From Pseudothauera nasutitermitis (GTDB lineage: Bacteria > Pseudomonadota > Gammaproteobacteria > Burkholderiales > Rhodocyclaceae): DNA of 64,000 nt. The stretch spans positions 791,589 to 855,588 of the forward strand of contig NZ_SSOC01000001.1 in the NCBI RefSeq assembly GCF_004801295.1. The letters are read 5' to 3'. The translations under genes were made by a program, and so were the position numbers. Below are positions 45,949-54,063 of this stretch, in pieces; the stretch's first letter is position 1; each line of letters begins with the position of its first letter. Under the pieces are notes generated by a model that saw only the letters and a list, made by a program, of their open reading frames with translations, was not told the DNA's origin and did no database searches.

Positions 45949-46331
45949 TGGCGAAGCTGGCCGACCTGGCGCAGACCTTCGCCACGCAAGAGCGGCCGGC
46001 CGGCAACCTTCTGGACGAGGAAACGGTTCTGGCGCAGGCCGTCGCGGCGACCCGGTTCTATGCCGGGTTCGCCGCATTGCGCGCGCACGAGGGCGTCACG
46101 CCCGCGCCGGACATCGACGGCGACACCGCCATCACCACGTCCGAATGGGCGCTGATTCGCCCGCTGTTCCTGCTCTACGCGGAGCGGGAAACCGCGCTGC
46201 AACTGGAGGCGTCGCGCGGCATGGGCATCGACCCGTTCGGGCGTTCGGCCAGCGAAATCGCGGCCGAAATCACCCAGGCCGAGGCCGACATGCCGCACCG
46301 GGCGTTCTTCCAGCCCATCATCACCGTCTGA
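45948..46331 (+). CDS. Hypothetical tail-region protein, 127 aa
   Basis: Start MAKLADLAQTFATQERPAGN shares a base with the preceding stop (TAATG). Mostly helical (VLAQAVAATRFYAGFAALRA, EWALIRPLFLLYAERETALQ). Possibly a head-tail or baseplate assembly protein by position. Confidence 0.6.
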   Translation: MAKLADLAQTFATQERPAGNLLDEETVLAQAVAATRFYAGFAALRAHEGVTPAPDIDGDTAITTSEWALIRPLFLLYAERETALQLEASRGMGIDPFGRSASEIAAEITQAEADMPHRAFFQPIITV

Positions 46332-46341
46332 AGGGTGGGCC

Positions 46342-47241
46342 GTGATTCTCTTTCTCGCCGACGGCAAGCAGATTCGCGGCGACCTCATCAAGTCCGCCGT
46401 GCTGCGCTCCGACCTGGCGCCGGTGCCGATGACGCTGGAGGCGGACATCCGGGCCGGTGACGCCGGCCTCGACAAGCTGCTGGCCGAGGGCCAGAAGCTC
46501 TCCATCAGCAGCGGCGACGCGCTGCACATCGTCAAGTCCGTGCGCGTGGCCGAGCGCAGCACCCAGGGCACGCGCGAGATGGCGGGCTTCCGCATCACGG
46601 CGCTGCTGGAATCCTGCCTCGGCGTCGCCTACGTGCGAAGCCGCGCCATCATCAAGGAAAGCGCCGCCCTGTCGGCGATCTACAAGGCCGCCGGCGCAAC
46701 CATCAAGGCGGTGGATGCCGATTTTCCCGTACCGCGCTTCTACTGCCCTGTGGGCGAGACGCCGACCTTCCACGTCGCCCGCGTGCTGCAAGAGGAAGGC
46801 GGCGTGGTGCGCTGGAAGGCCGGCCGGCTCCAGTTCGTCCGGTTGCCCGACCTATTCAAGCAGGCGCCCGTGAAGACGCTGCCCGACAACGCATCGGACG
46901 ACGTGGATGGCGGCTTTCTGGAGCGCCACGAGGTGCCCTGGTTCTTCTCTCTGGACGCGAACGGCGCCGCCGTGTTCGGCAACCGCGAGAAGCCGCGCAC
47001 GGTGCGCTACGCCCCGTTCAAGGATGCCCAGCGCCTGCGCAACATGACGCGCTGCCTGGTGCATCGCAAGACGGTTCGCATCGACTACGACGGCCGCATC
47101 GGCGCGGGCGACCTGATCGCCTTCGCCGGCGGCGAAAAGCTGGTGGTCGTCACAGCCGCGCACGCCTTCGGCAGCGGCACGGACGACGGCGGCGCCAGCG
47201 ACACCTACACCCGGCTCTGGCTGGGCGCGCTGGAGGAATGA
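46342..47241 (+). CDS. Baseplate hub protein (gpD/gp27-like)
   Basis: 299 residues from GTG 46342 (AAGGGTGGG upstream). Pattern: TLEADIRAGDAGLDKLLAEG, KSVRVAERSTQGTREMAGFR, then ESAALSAIYKAAGATIKAVD and VARVLQEEGGVVRWKAGRLQ, typical of phage late-control/hub proteins. It should form the hub that carries the spike encoded next. Confidence 0.7.
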   Translation: MILFLADGKQIRGDLIKSAVLRSDLAPVPMTLEADIRAGDAGLDKLLAEGQKLSISSGDALHIVKSVRVAERSTQGTREMAGFRITALLESCLGVAYVRSRAIIKESAALSAIYKAAGATIKAVDADFPVPRFYCPVGETPTFHVARVLQEEGGVVRWKAGRLQFVRLPDLFKQAPVKTLPDNASDDVDGGFLERHEVPWFFSLDANGAAVFGNREKPRTVRYAPFKDAQRLRNMTRCLVHRKTVRIDYDGRIGAGDLIAFAGGEKLVVVTAAHAFGSGTDDGGASDTYTRLWLGALEE

Positions 47242-47657
47242 TGGACTACGGCCTCATGCCCGGCCGCTACCCGGCCATCGTGCGCAGTTACAACCAGGCC
47301 CGGCGGACGTGCCGCGTCGAGATTCCCGGCCTGACCGACGGCGCCGACGTGCTGCCCGAGGCGGAAATCGAGTACCCCATCGGCGACAAGTCGCGCGCGG
47401 GCGCGAACACCACCGAAATCGAGATGCTGGCCGGCGATACCGTCTGGGTTGCGTTCCTTGCTGGCGACCCGCGCTACCCCATCATCACCGGCTACCGGAA
47501 CCCCCAGGCGGGCAACTCGGCGGACTGGCGGCGCTGGCACCACCCGAATATGGAGCTGCTGGCCGACGGAACCATGCGCCTGGCTGTCGGCCCGTCGGAA
47601 ATCGTGCTGACGCCTGACGGCATCGCCATCCGTGGCCCGCGCATCGACCTGAATTGA
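47238..47657 (+). CDS. Baseplate spike protein, gpV/gp5-type OB fold
   Basis: 139 residues. OB-type beta barrel (GRYPAIVRSYNQARRTCRVE, GDTVWVAFLAGDPRYPIITG, YRNPQAG) followed by a short beta-helix-like tail (MELLADGTMRLAVGPSEIVL, TPDGIAIRGPRIDLN). The G-D-x-x-W-V-x-F...G-D-x-x-x-P-I-I-x-G motif is typical of gpV/VgrG-like spikes. Coupled to the hub gene. Confidence 0.82.
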   Translation: MMDYGLMPGRYPAIVRSYNQARRTCRVEIPGLTDGADVLPEAEIEYPIGDKSRAGANTTEIEMLAGDTVWVAFLAGDPRYPIITGYRNPQAGNSADWRRWHHPNMELLADGTMRLAVGPSEIVLTPDGIAIRGPRIDLN

Positions 47658-47658
47658 C

Positions 47659-48156
47659 ATGCCCCTGACCTGGACGCCCGACCCGGCTACCGTGCCCTGG
47701 CATGACGTGCAGGCCGATGAGGTTTGGACGGAAGGCCCGATCACGGCCGCTGATGCCGAGGCGCTGCTGACGGTGACGGGGTATAGCTGCGAAGTCGTCG
47801 GGCCGGAGCCGCTGCCGGGCCTGCTCGTCCAGGCCGACGCCGCCGGCGTCACCGCGTCGGCGCCGAAAGCTCTGGCCGGCGTATTCCCGCCGCTGGACAT
47901 CGAGTACCAGATCAAGGGTGTCACCGGGCATTGCGCGGCGTTCGACGAGCTGCCGGACGAGGCCGACGAGGTAATCCGGTTCGTGCCGAACCCGGCCAAC
48001 ACGAAAGACTGGACGCTGCGCGTGACGGCGCATTGCGCCGATGCCCTGACCGGGGCGACCCAGGATTTCACCGCCGACTTCATCCTGCGCGTCTGGGCCA
48101 ACTTCGACCCTGGCCGCGACGCACTCAAGGAGGCCGTCAATGCCCGCCGTCGCTAG
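47659..48156 (+). CDS. Hypothetical tail-tip region protein, 165 aa
   Basis: MPLTWTPDPATVPWHDVQAD onward. Beta-rich (LDIEYQIKGVTGHCAAFDEL, WTLRVTAHCADALTGATQDF). It lies between spike and PAAR genes and overlaps the latter by 17 nt; similar small proteins accompany baseplate spikes. Unassigned. Confidence 0.55.
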   Translation: MPLTWTPDPATVPWHDVQADEVWTEGPITAADAEALLTVTGYSCEVVGPEPLPGLLVQADAAGVTASAPKALAGVFPPLDIEYQIKGVTGHCAAFDELPDEADEVIRFVPNPANTKDWTLRVTAHCADALTGATQDFTADFILRVWANFDPGRDALKEAVNARRR

Positions 48157-48427
48157 ATTCGGGGATACCTGCACGGGCCACGGCTGTTTCCCGTCGCGGG
48201 CCAACGACCAGGCTTCCGAGGACGTGTTCGTGAATGGTCTGGGCGCGCACCGCCAGGGCGATCACTGGCAGTCCCATTGCTGCGGCCCGACGTGCCACGA
48301 CTCGGCCCTGGCCGCAGGCTCGGGCACTGTGTTCGTGAATGGGAAGCCTCTCGGCCGCATCGGGGACTCGGTGGCGTGCGGCAGCGCCGTTGCCAGTGGC
48401 TCGGGTACGGTGTTCGCCGGCGGCTGA
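48140..48427 (+). CDS. PAAR-motif tail spike tip protein
   Basis: 95 residues: MPAVARFGDTCTGHGCFPSR, repeated VNG segments (DVFVNGLGAHRQGDHW, GSGTVFVNGKPLGRIGDSVA) and Cys/His ligands for a metal (H-G-C, H-C-C, H-D). It caps the spike with a sharp tip. Late promoter 5 starts right after its stop. Confidence 0.92.
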   Translation: MPAVARFGDTCTGHGCFPSRANDQASEDVFVNGLGAHRQGDHWQSHCCGPTCHDSALAAGSGTVFVNGKPLGRIGDSVACGSAVASGSGTVFAGG

Positions 48428-48428
48428 C

Positions 48429-48469
48429 GGAAAACCCGCCGCGCTCGCGCGTCTGCCGGGTTCCACAAT
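48429..48469 (+). promoter_or_regulatory. Late promoter element 5
   Basis: GGAAAAC at 48429-48435, 28 nt, -10 CACAAT (48464-48469). The -10 is weaker (C for T), with spacing exact. Upstream of the DarA_N-like gene. Confidence 0.6.
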
Positions 48470-48504
48470 GCAGGCAGTTAGATCGCCCTGGGAAAGACGC
48501 CACC

Positions 48505-48999
48505 ATGAAGAACCTGCTTTTCAGCTTTGAAGACCTGTCGGCCAAGGACAAGGCGGCCAAGCAGGCCGCCCGCTACTTCTCGCGCGCCGGCGCGAATGTC
48601 GTCCAGCAGGATGTGCCCACGGCGGTGAAGCGGTCTTCGGGCATCACCTACCGGGAAATGACGCTGACCTTCGCCGACTCGCAGCAGGTCGTGCTGCGCA
48701 TCAAGCAGTCGGGCGACATCTTCCAGGTGTTGCTCAACGGCAAGGTGCTCCCGATCAAGAACCAGGACGACCATGTGAAGGCCATCGCCGAAATCGTGCA
48801 GGCGATGGATGCGGGCCGCTCCCGCTTCCAGAAGCTGCTGGCCGCCGCCCAGGTGCGCCCGCCGGCGGGCATCCGCACCGCCGCGCCGAAGATGGAACAG
48901 GTGCTCACCGAGAAGCGCGACGCCTTGAAGGCCACCATCGCCGAGGTGCGCAGCCAGATCGAGGCCATCAAGGGCACCGCTGCACCGGCGGCCGCCTGA
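48505..48999 (+). CDS. DarA_N-like (defence against restriction A, N-terminal) protein, 164 aa
   Basis: MKNLLFSFEDLSAKDKAAKQ, AARYFSRAGANVVQQDVPTA, VKRSSGITYREMTLTFADSQ and VLLNGKVLPIKNQDDHVKAI match the DarA_N domain seen at the front of phage and plasmid polyvalent proteins; P1 DarA protects co-injected DNA from type I restriction. The C-terminus is a coiled coil. It starts a block with two giant proteins. Confidence 0.75.
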   Translation: MKNLLFSFEDLSAKDKAAKQAARYFSRAGANVVQQDVPTAVKRSSGITYREMTLTFADSQQVVLRIKQSGDIFQVLLNGKVLPIKNQDDHVKAIAEIVQAMDAGRSRFQKLLAAAQVRPPAGIRTAAPKMEQVLTEKRDALKATIAEVRSQIEAIKGTAAPAAA

Positions 49000-49187
49000 T
49001 GACGCCTGCCGAAATCGTCGCGCGCCTGCGCGCCGTGGCCGCCGACATGGAATCCCTGGGCGCGGCGATGGACTACTTCGGCGGCTTCGACGGGCGCATG
49101 ACGCAACATGGCCGCGAGATGGTTGGGGCGGCCGGCATCGCCCGCGAGTGGGCCGATGAGATAGAGGCCGAAGCGCCGCTCCAGTAG
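48999..49187 (+). CDS. Small hypothetical protein, 62 aa
   Basis: MTPAEIVARLRAVAADMESL onward; helical, ending ADEIEAEAPLQ. ATGA overlap with the DarA_N-like gene. Function unknown. Confidence 0.6.
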   Translation: MTPAEIVARLRAVAADMESLGAAMDYFGGFDGRMTQHGREMVGAAGIAREWADEIEAEAPLQ

Positions 49188-49190
49188 GGC

Positions 49191-49231
49191 GGAAAACGCC
49201 CCGATTTCCGCTCCAGGCCGGGCCATACCAT
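49191..49231 (+). promoter_or_regulatory. Late promoter element 6
   Basis: GGAAAAC at 49191-49197, 28 nt, -10 TACCAT (49226-49231). The box is in a palindrome GGCG-GAAAA-CGCC. Predicted start falls at the ATG of the giant polyvalent protein (49239). Confidence 0.7.
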
Positions 49232-49238
49232 GCCCTGC

Positions 49239-52200
49239 ATGAGCGATTCCACGTTTCTCCACATCGAGAATGCCGCGCACGGCGGGGCCTTCGGGAACAA
49301 CACGATTCCCGAACCCACCGAGGCGCAGTGCATCGCCGGCAACTACAAGGTGGGCCGGGCCAATCTCTACGGCCTGTCCATCGCCATCGAGCAGCCGCGA
49401 GGCAGCTATCGCACGGGCATTGACGCCAAGACCGGCAAGCGGTGGGCAAGCCGCATGGCAGCCCACTACGGCTACATCAGCGGCACGAAGGGCGCCGACG
49501 ACGACGCCGTGGATTGTTTCATCGGCTTCTACCCGCAAAGCGAGACGGCCTACGTCATCAATCAGAACGTGGGCGGCCGCTTCGACGAGCACAAGGTAAT
49601 GCTCGCCTTCCCCGACGAGGACACGGCCCGCCGGGCCTACCTGGACAGCTACGAGCGCGGCTGGAATGGCCTCGCCAGCCTGGTGCCGGCCTCGATTTCT
49701 CAACTCAAGTGGTGGCTCAAGAACGGCGACCTGCGCCGCCCGCTCCGCGCCGACAACCTCCCTCATGAAGGACTGGAAACCATGACCCGAAAAGTTCAGT
49801 GGAACAGCGACGCGCTGCCCTACGACAACACCCTCGATCACGTCCTGTACGAAATCCGCTGCGCGGACGCCGGCGAGGGCCTGCTGATGGATGCCGTGAC
49901 GGCCCAGGAAATCACCGAGGATGCCGAGGGCCTGCTGGCCTTCGACGCGCTGGTGTCGCCCTATGCGAAGCTGGAGCGCAAGATGGAGCTGCTGCGCGGC
50001 GTCATGGAGCGCACCGGGGACAAGGTGAAGCCCGTCGCCATGCAGATCACGGAGCCGTTCAAGCAGCGCGGCGTCGCCAACGTGGCGGCCATCTTCGAGC
50101 TGTCCGACGGCCAGACCGTCTCCATCTTCTTCCACAACCCGGACGTGACGCCCGGCAAGATGGCGCCCACCGACGAGGTGATTTCGTGGAAGTGGTTGCT
50201 CAACAAGAAGGACATCACCATCGTGGTGGCGCCCGAGCGCGGCGCCGACCTCAACGTGCGCGAAGTCGCGCGCCGCATCATGCGTCTGGCCGAGAAGAAC
50301 AGCCCGGCCTTCCAGCGGCTCAACGCGAAGCGCGCCGAGCGGATGGGCGCCATCCAGTCCCTGAAGGATGAAATCACCGGCCTGGAGGCCGAACTGTCCG
50401 CCGCCCAGCATGAGCTGGAGGTGGCGAAGGTGGATGCCGAGGACGCCCAGAACAAGAAGAACCGCGACTACGCCGACGCAGTGCAGCAGGTCAGCACGTC
50501 GCAGGACGCCTATCTGCGCGCCACCGAGAACGGCGGCACCGACCCCAAGACCGGGCAGACCAAGGAGGCCCTGGCCGCCCAGATCGACCGTCAATCTGCC
50601 GAGGCGCAGCGCCTGCGCGACATCGCCAACGGCGTGACGCCGGCGGAACCGCCCGCGCCGCACTATTCGGCGCAGACCTTGAAGGCTCTGGTCGATTCCT
50701 ACGGATGGGAAGGCGCGGGCCATGACAGCGTGGTCAAGGCGTTCCCTGGTGTCGGCCCGCTGGGCGGCCAGATGGTTCCCGACGGCACGCGGAAGATTTA
50801 TGCCGGCTACCGCTTCGACGAGCGCAAGCGGTACATTGCGGCGATCTTCGGCGACGACCAGCTTTTCGACATCGACGGCCGCGACCGCGAGCCGGCCGAC
50901 GTGGCGCGGGAGCTGAACGAGCGCGTCGAAGCGTGGGTGGCGGAGCGCCAAGCCAGCAACGGCTACGCGAAGCCGACCCCGGCTGCTGCGCCTGCCGCCG
51001 ACGCGCCCGACCTGACCTACCGCCGCAGCGCCGACGGGCTTTTCACCACGTTCCTGCCGAACACCCCGGAGGGTGAAAAGGCGTGGCGCACCATGAACGC
51101 CACCCAGGGCAGCGAGGGCGGCAAGATTCTGGCAGCCCACACCGAGGCCGTTATCCAGCAAATCCGCGACGCCGGCTACACCGTGGCCGAGGACGCCAGC
51201 GGCCCGACCACGGCCGAGGAAGCCGACGCGCTGCTGGCCGCGCTGGAGGCGCCGCCGCAACCCGACGAGCAGGCCCTGATCGACGCCTATTTCAAGTCGT
51301 GGGGCGAGGAAGCGGCGCAGATCAACGCCGCCGTGGCTGCGATCAACTGGGAGGGCATCACCGACACGGCCAGCGCCGCCGCCGAAATGCAGAAGCTGCG
51401 CGATGCGGCGAACAGCGACCGCCCCATCGTGAAGGCCCGCGACGCCCTGGAGGCCATTGGCATCAAGTCCTGGGACGACCGCCTGGCGAGCGTCACCGAC
51501 AGCCCCGGATTCAAGGCCCAGGGCGACGCGATGGACGCCTATCGCGCGGCCACGGACAAGATTCAGGCCGTCGCCAAGGAAAAGCTGATCGAGGCCGGCA
51601 AGGCCGAGCTGGCGGCGCTGCCCGAGGGCGCCCCGCTGGCGGATGTGGCGCGCGCCGTGTTCCGCAAGCACGGTATCGACATCGGCCAGCGCGGCGAGGG
51701 CTGGGTGGCCCGTGTCGCGCAGCAGGTCGAGGCCAAGGACGCCGACGGCCTGCGCGAAATCCTGGCCGGCGTAGGCAGCGACAGCAACAAGGCCAGCATG
51801 GAGGTGTTCGAGCGCGCCACCGGCGTGAAGCTGGCGAAGACCCAGCGCGAGCGCGGCCGGCAGATCGACGAGTGGGCAGGCATCACCCCGGAGAAGCGCG
51901 CCGAGCTGGAGGCCGCCAAGGACGCGGCCTGGCTGGCGCGCGAGCGCGAGCGCAAAGTCAAGGAGTCCTGGGATGCCCTGAAGGCCATGAACGTGCGCAA
52001 CAACGGCACCGGGGTCGTTTCGGACGGCCAGCAGTACCTGCTGGGTCAGGTGGCCGGAGGTTACGACACGGTGGGTTCATTCAAGCGCGGCGCGGCAACG
52101 GTCTATGGCCTGGAAAAGGGCACTGACCTGGTGTTCGTGAACAACCGCACCTTCACCAACTTCCTGAAGTCTGCCATCGCCTTCGGCAGCCTGCGCCAGG

Positions 52201-54050
52201 CCCTGGAACTGGTGGGCGCGGTCGAGCCCGAAGCCGCCGAAGCCCAGGGCGGCACCGAGCAGATCGCGGCCGTCGATGCGGCCTACAAGTTCGAGAGCGC
52301 GACCGACAGCTTCAAGCTGTGGCTGCACGAATCCCTGGACAAGGCCGACTACTCGCCCTTCGTCACCGCGAAGGCGATGGATGAGGCGGCGAAGCGCCAC
52401 GGCGCGACCGTCGAATGGGGCAAGGCGCTGGCCGCTCTGGACGACGCCGGCCATGCTGTTGCCTCGCTGGAGGCCAGTCTGGCGGTGGTCGAGAACAATG
52501 CCCCGATCAACCGAGCCGAGGGCGACATCTTGCAGGCCGACCTCGAAACGGAGACGGCCAAGAGCATCCGCGAAGCCATTTCCACGCTGACCGAGGCCGA
52601 CTACGCGCCCAGCGAGGAAGACATCGGCGGCACGTTCGAGGCCGAGGCCGTCGCGCTGGACAGCGCCAACGAACCGCCCGTCAAGGCTCTGCTGGCGTCG
52701 CTGCGGTCGTTCCTGGGCCAGCAGCAGGCCCTGGATGCGGTGCCGTCCCTGGATGGCACCGAGCACGTCGGCACGATCAAGCTGGCCGGCGAGGCCATCG
52801 GCCGCATCGACATTGCCGACGACGGCAAGGCGATGGTGTATGTCGGCGCCACCGGCGACGAGCGCGTGGTGTTCCCGTCGGGCACGCGGGCGATGTATTC
52901 GGACGACGACGCGGTGCTCATGGTCGATGCGCTGTTCTCCATGCGCGACGCCGCCGCGCCTGCGCCGGCCGTTCCCTACGCTGGCAGCGACCCGGACGCG
53001 CCCGGAATCTACAAGCGCGACGCCGGGTATCTGGCTGTGAAGCAGGCCGCCTCGCTTCTCGGGGTGGCCGTGCAGGACGCCGAGGTGGATGCAAACCTGG
53101 TCATCAACACCAGCATCGCCTACGGCGGCAAGAGCCTGAAGGTCGAGATTTCGCCCCACGGCTGGGTGAATGTCGGAAGCGAGCACGTCATGATTAACCC
53201 GAACGTCTCCACCGCGACCACGGCCGCCGACGGCCAGTCCATCGCCGATGCCGTCAAGGCGCAAACCGAGGCGGCGGCAGCCGAAGGCGGCCCCGCCGGC
53301 GGCCAGCCCGAACCCGGTGCCGGTGGCGACGATGCCGACCTGGTAGCCGCTGCCCTGGCTGCCGTGCAGTCGCGCGAACTGGCGCGGCTGAACGTCAAGG
53401 GCGGCCTGCCTTACTTCATGTTCCCCGTGGATGGCGATGAGGTCATCCTGTCCGACGAGTTGCGCGCGAAGGTCGAGGCCCAGCTTGGCGAGCCGCTGGT
53501 GGAGGCCGTTCTTGCTGGCCTGGAGGGGCAAACCACGCTGGTGCCGCAGTCCGCCGCGCCGACGGCTGCGCCGCCCGATACCCCGCCGGACGTGCCCGAG
53601 CTGATCGCGGCTGGCTTCCGTCGCGTGCTGAACAACGACTACGTGCGCGCGGTGCAGGCCGGCGACAAGAAGCTCCAGTTCAACGTCCGGGTGACTGAAG
53701 ACGGGTTCATCGTGCGCCTGACCGTGGGCTTCAGTGGCGGCATCACGGGAGCGGCGACCGAGATTGGCCGGACGGCCGATGTTGGCGCAGCTATCGCCCT
53801 GGCGGATGCAGAGGCCGCCAAGCGCGGCGCCGGCGACGGCCAAGCCGACCCGCAGAAGGACGCCGACCGCGCCCTGTTCCAGTCCGTCATCGACGGCACG
53901 GTGGCCGACATCCTGGCGCCCGAGCTGGCCGACGACCTGGAGGCCGCCTACACGCGCAACCAGGGCGATGCCGAACTGGTGGCCCTGTTCGAGCAGGCCG
54001 TGGCCGCCTACCAGGCCGCCATGATGGCCGCCACCTCCAGCCTTGCGTAA
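49239..54050 (+). CDS. Giant polyvalent protein with inorganic-pyrophosphatase-like N-terminal domain
   Basis: 1603 residues from ATG 49239 (49230 is an alternative; no Shine-Dalgarno site for either). Residues about 10-160 match the InPase-type domain of polyvalent proteins: NYKVGRANLYGLSIAIEQPR, YGYISGTKGADDDAVDCFIG, GRFDEHKVMLAFPDEDTARR; DDDAVDC retains the PPase aspartates with Ala in place of Pro/Glu. Residues 170-390 look like DarA-type regions (VSIFFHNPDVTPGKMAPTDE, VISWKWLLNKKDITIVVAPE). The rest is coiled coil and repeated small domains linked by Ala/Pro. Such proteins are packaged and injected with DNA to counter host defences. Confidence 0.8.
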   Translation: MSDSTFLHIENAAHGGAFGNNTIPEPTEAQCIAGNYKVGRANLYGLSIAIEQPRGSYRTGIDAKTGKRWASRMAAHYGYISGTKGADDDAVDCFIGFYPQSETAYVINQNVGGRFDEHKVMLAFPDEDTARRAYLDSYERGWNGLASLVPASISQLKWWLKNGDLRRPLRADNLPHEGLETMTRKVQWNSDALPYDNTLDHVLYEIRCADAGEGLLMDAVTAQEITEDAEGLLAFDALVSPYAKLERKMELLRGVMERTGDKVKPVAMQITEPFKQRGVANVAAIFELSDGQTVSIFFHNPDVTPGKMAPTDEVISWKWLLNKKDITIVVAPERGADLNVREVARRIMRLAEKNSPAFQRLNAKRAERMGAIQSLKDEITGLEAELSAAQHELEVAKVDAEDAQNKKNRDYADAVQQVSTSQDAYLRATENGGTDPKTGQTKEALAAQIDRQSAEAQRLRDIANGVTPAEPPAPHYSAQTLKALVDSYGWEGAGHDSVVKAFPGVGPLGGQMVPDGTRKIYAGYRFDERKRYIAAIFGDDQLFDIDGRDREPADVARELNERVEAWVAERQASNGYAKPTPAAAPAADAPDLTYRRSADGLFTTFLPNTPEGEKAWRTMNATQGSEGGKILAAHTEAVIQQIRDAGYTVAEDASGPTTAEEADALLAALEAPPQPDEQALIDAYFKSWGEEAAQINAAVAAINWEGITDTASAAAEMQKLRDAANSDRPIVKARDALEAIGIKSWDDRLASVTDSPGFKAQGDAMDAYRAATDKIQAVAKEKLIEAGKAELAALPEGAPLADVARAVFRKHGIDIGQRGEGWVARVAQQVEAKDADGLREILAGVGSDSNKASMEVFERATGVKLAKTQRERGRQIDEWAGITPEKRAELEAAKDAAWLARERERKVKESWDALKAMNVRNNGTGVVSDGQQYLLGQVAGGYDTVGSFKRGAATVYGLEKGTDLVFVNNRTFTNFLKSAIAFGSLRQALELVGAVEPEAAEAQGGTEQIAAVDAAYKFESATDSFKLWLHESLDKADYSPFVTAKAMDEAAKRHGATVEWGKALAALDDAGHAVASLEASLAVVENNAPINRAEGDILQADLETETAKSIREAISTLTEADYAPSEEDIGGTFEAEAVALDSANEPPVKALLASLRSFLGQQQALDAVPSLDGTEHVGTIKLAGEAIGRIDIADDGKAMVYVGATGDERVVFPSGTRAMYSDDDAVLMVDALFSMRDAAAPAPAVPYAGSDPDAPGIYKRDAGYLAVKQAASLLGVAVQDAEVDANLVINTSIAYGGKSLKVEISPHGWVNVGSEHVMINPNVSTATTAADGQSIADAVKAQTEAAAAEGGPAGGQPEPGAGGDDADLVAAALAAVQSRELARLNVKGGLPYFMFPVDGDEVILSDELRAKVEAQLGEPLVEAVLAGLEGQTTLVPQSAAPTAAPPDTPPDVPELIAAGFRRVLNNDYVRAVQAGDKKLQFNVRVTEDGFIVRLTVGFSGGITGAATEIGRTADVGAAIALADAEAAKRGAGDGQADPQKDADRALFQSVIDGTVADILAPELADDLEAAYTRNQGDAELVALFEQAVAAYQAAMMAATSSLA
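53277..53336 (+). repeat. 60-bp direct repeat, copy 1
   Basis: Identical to 54252-54311. Here it encodes a Gly/Pro-rich linker (EGGPAGGQPEPGAGGDDA) of the polyvalent protein. Confidence 0.85.
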
Positions 54051-54063
54051 GAAAGGGAAGATC

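Noticed and set aside
48648..51671. A 1007-codon minus-strand frame opposite the DarA_N-like and polyvalent genes
   Set aside because: Shadow frame of high-GC DNA with no motif support.
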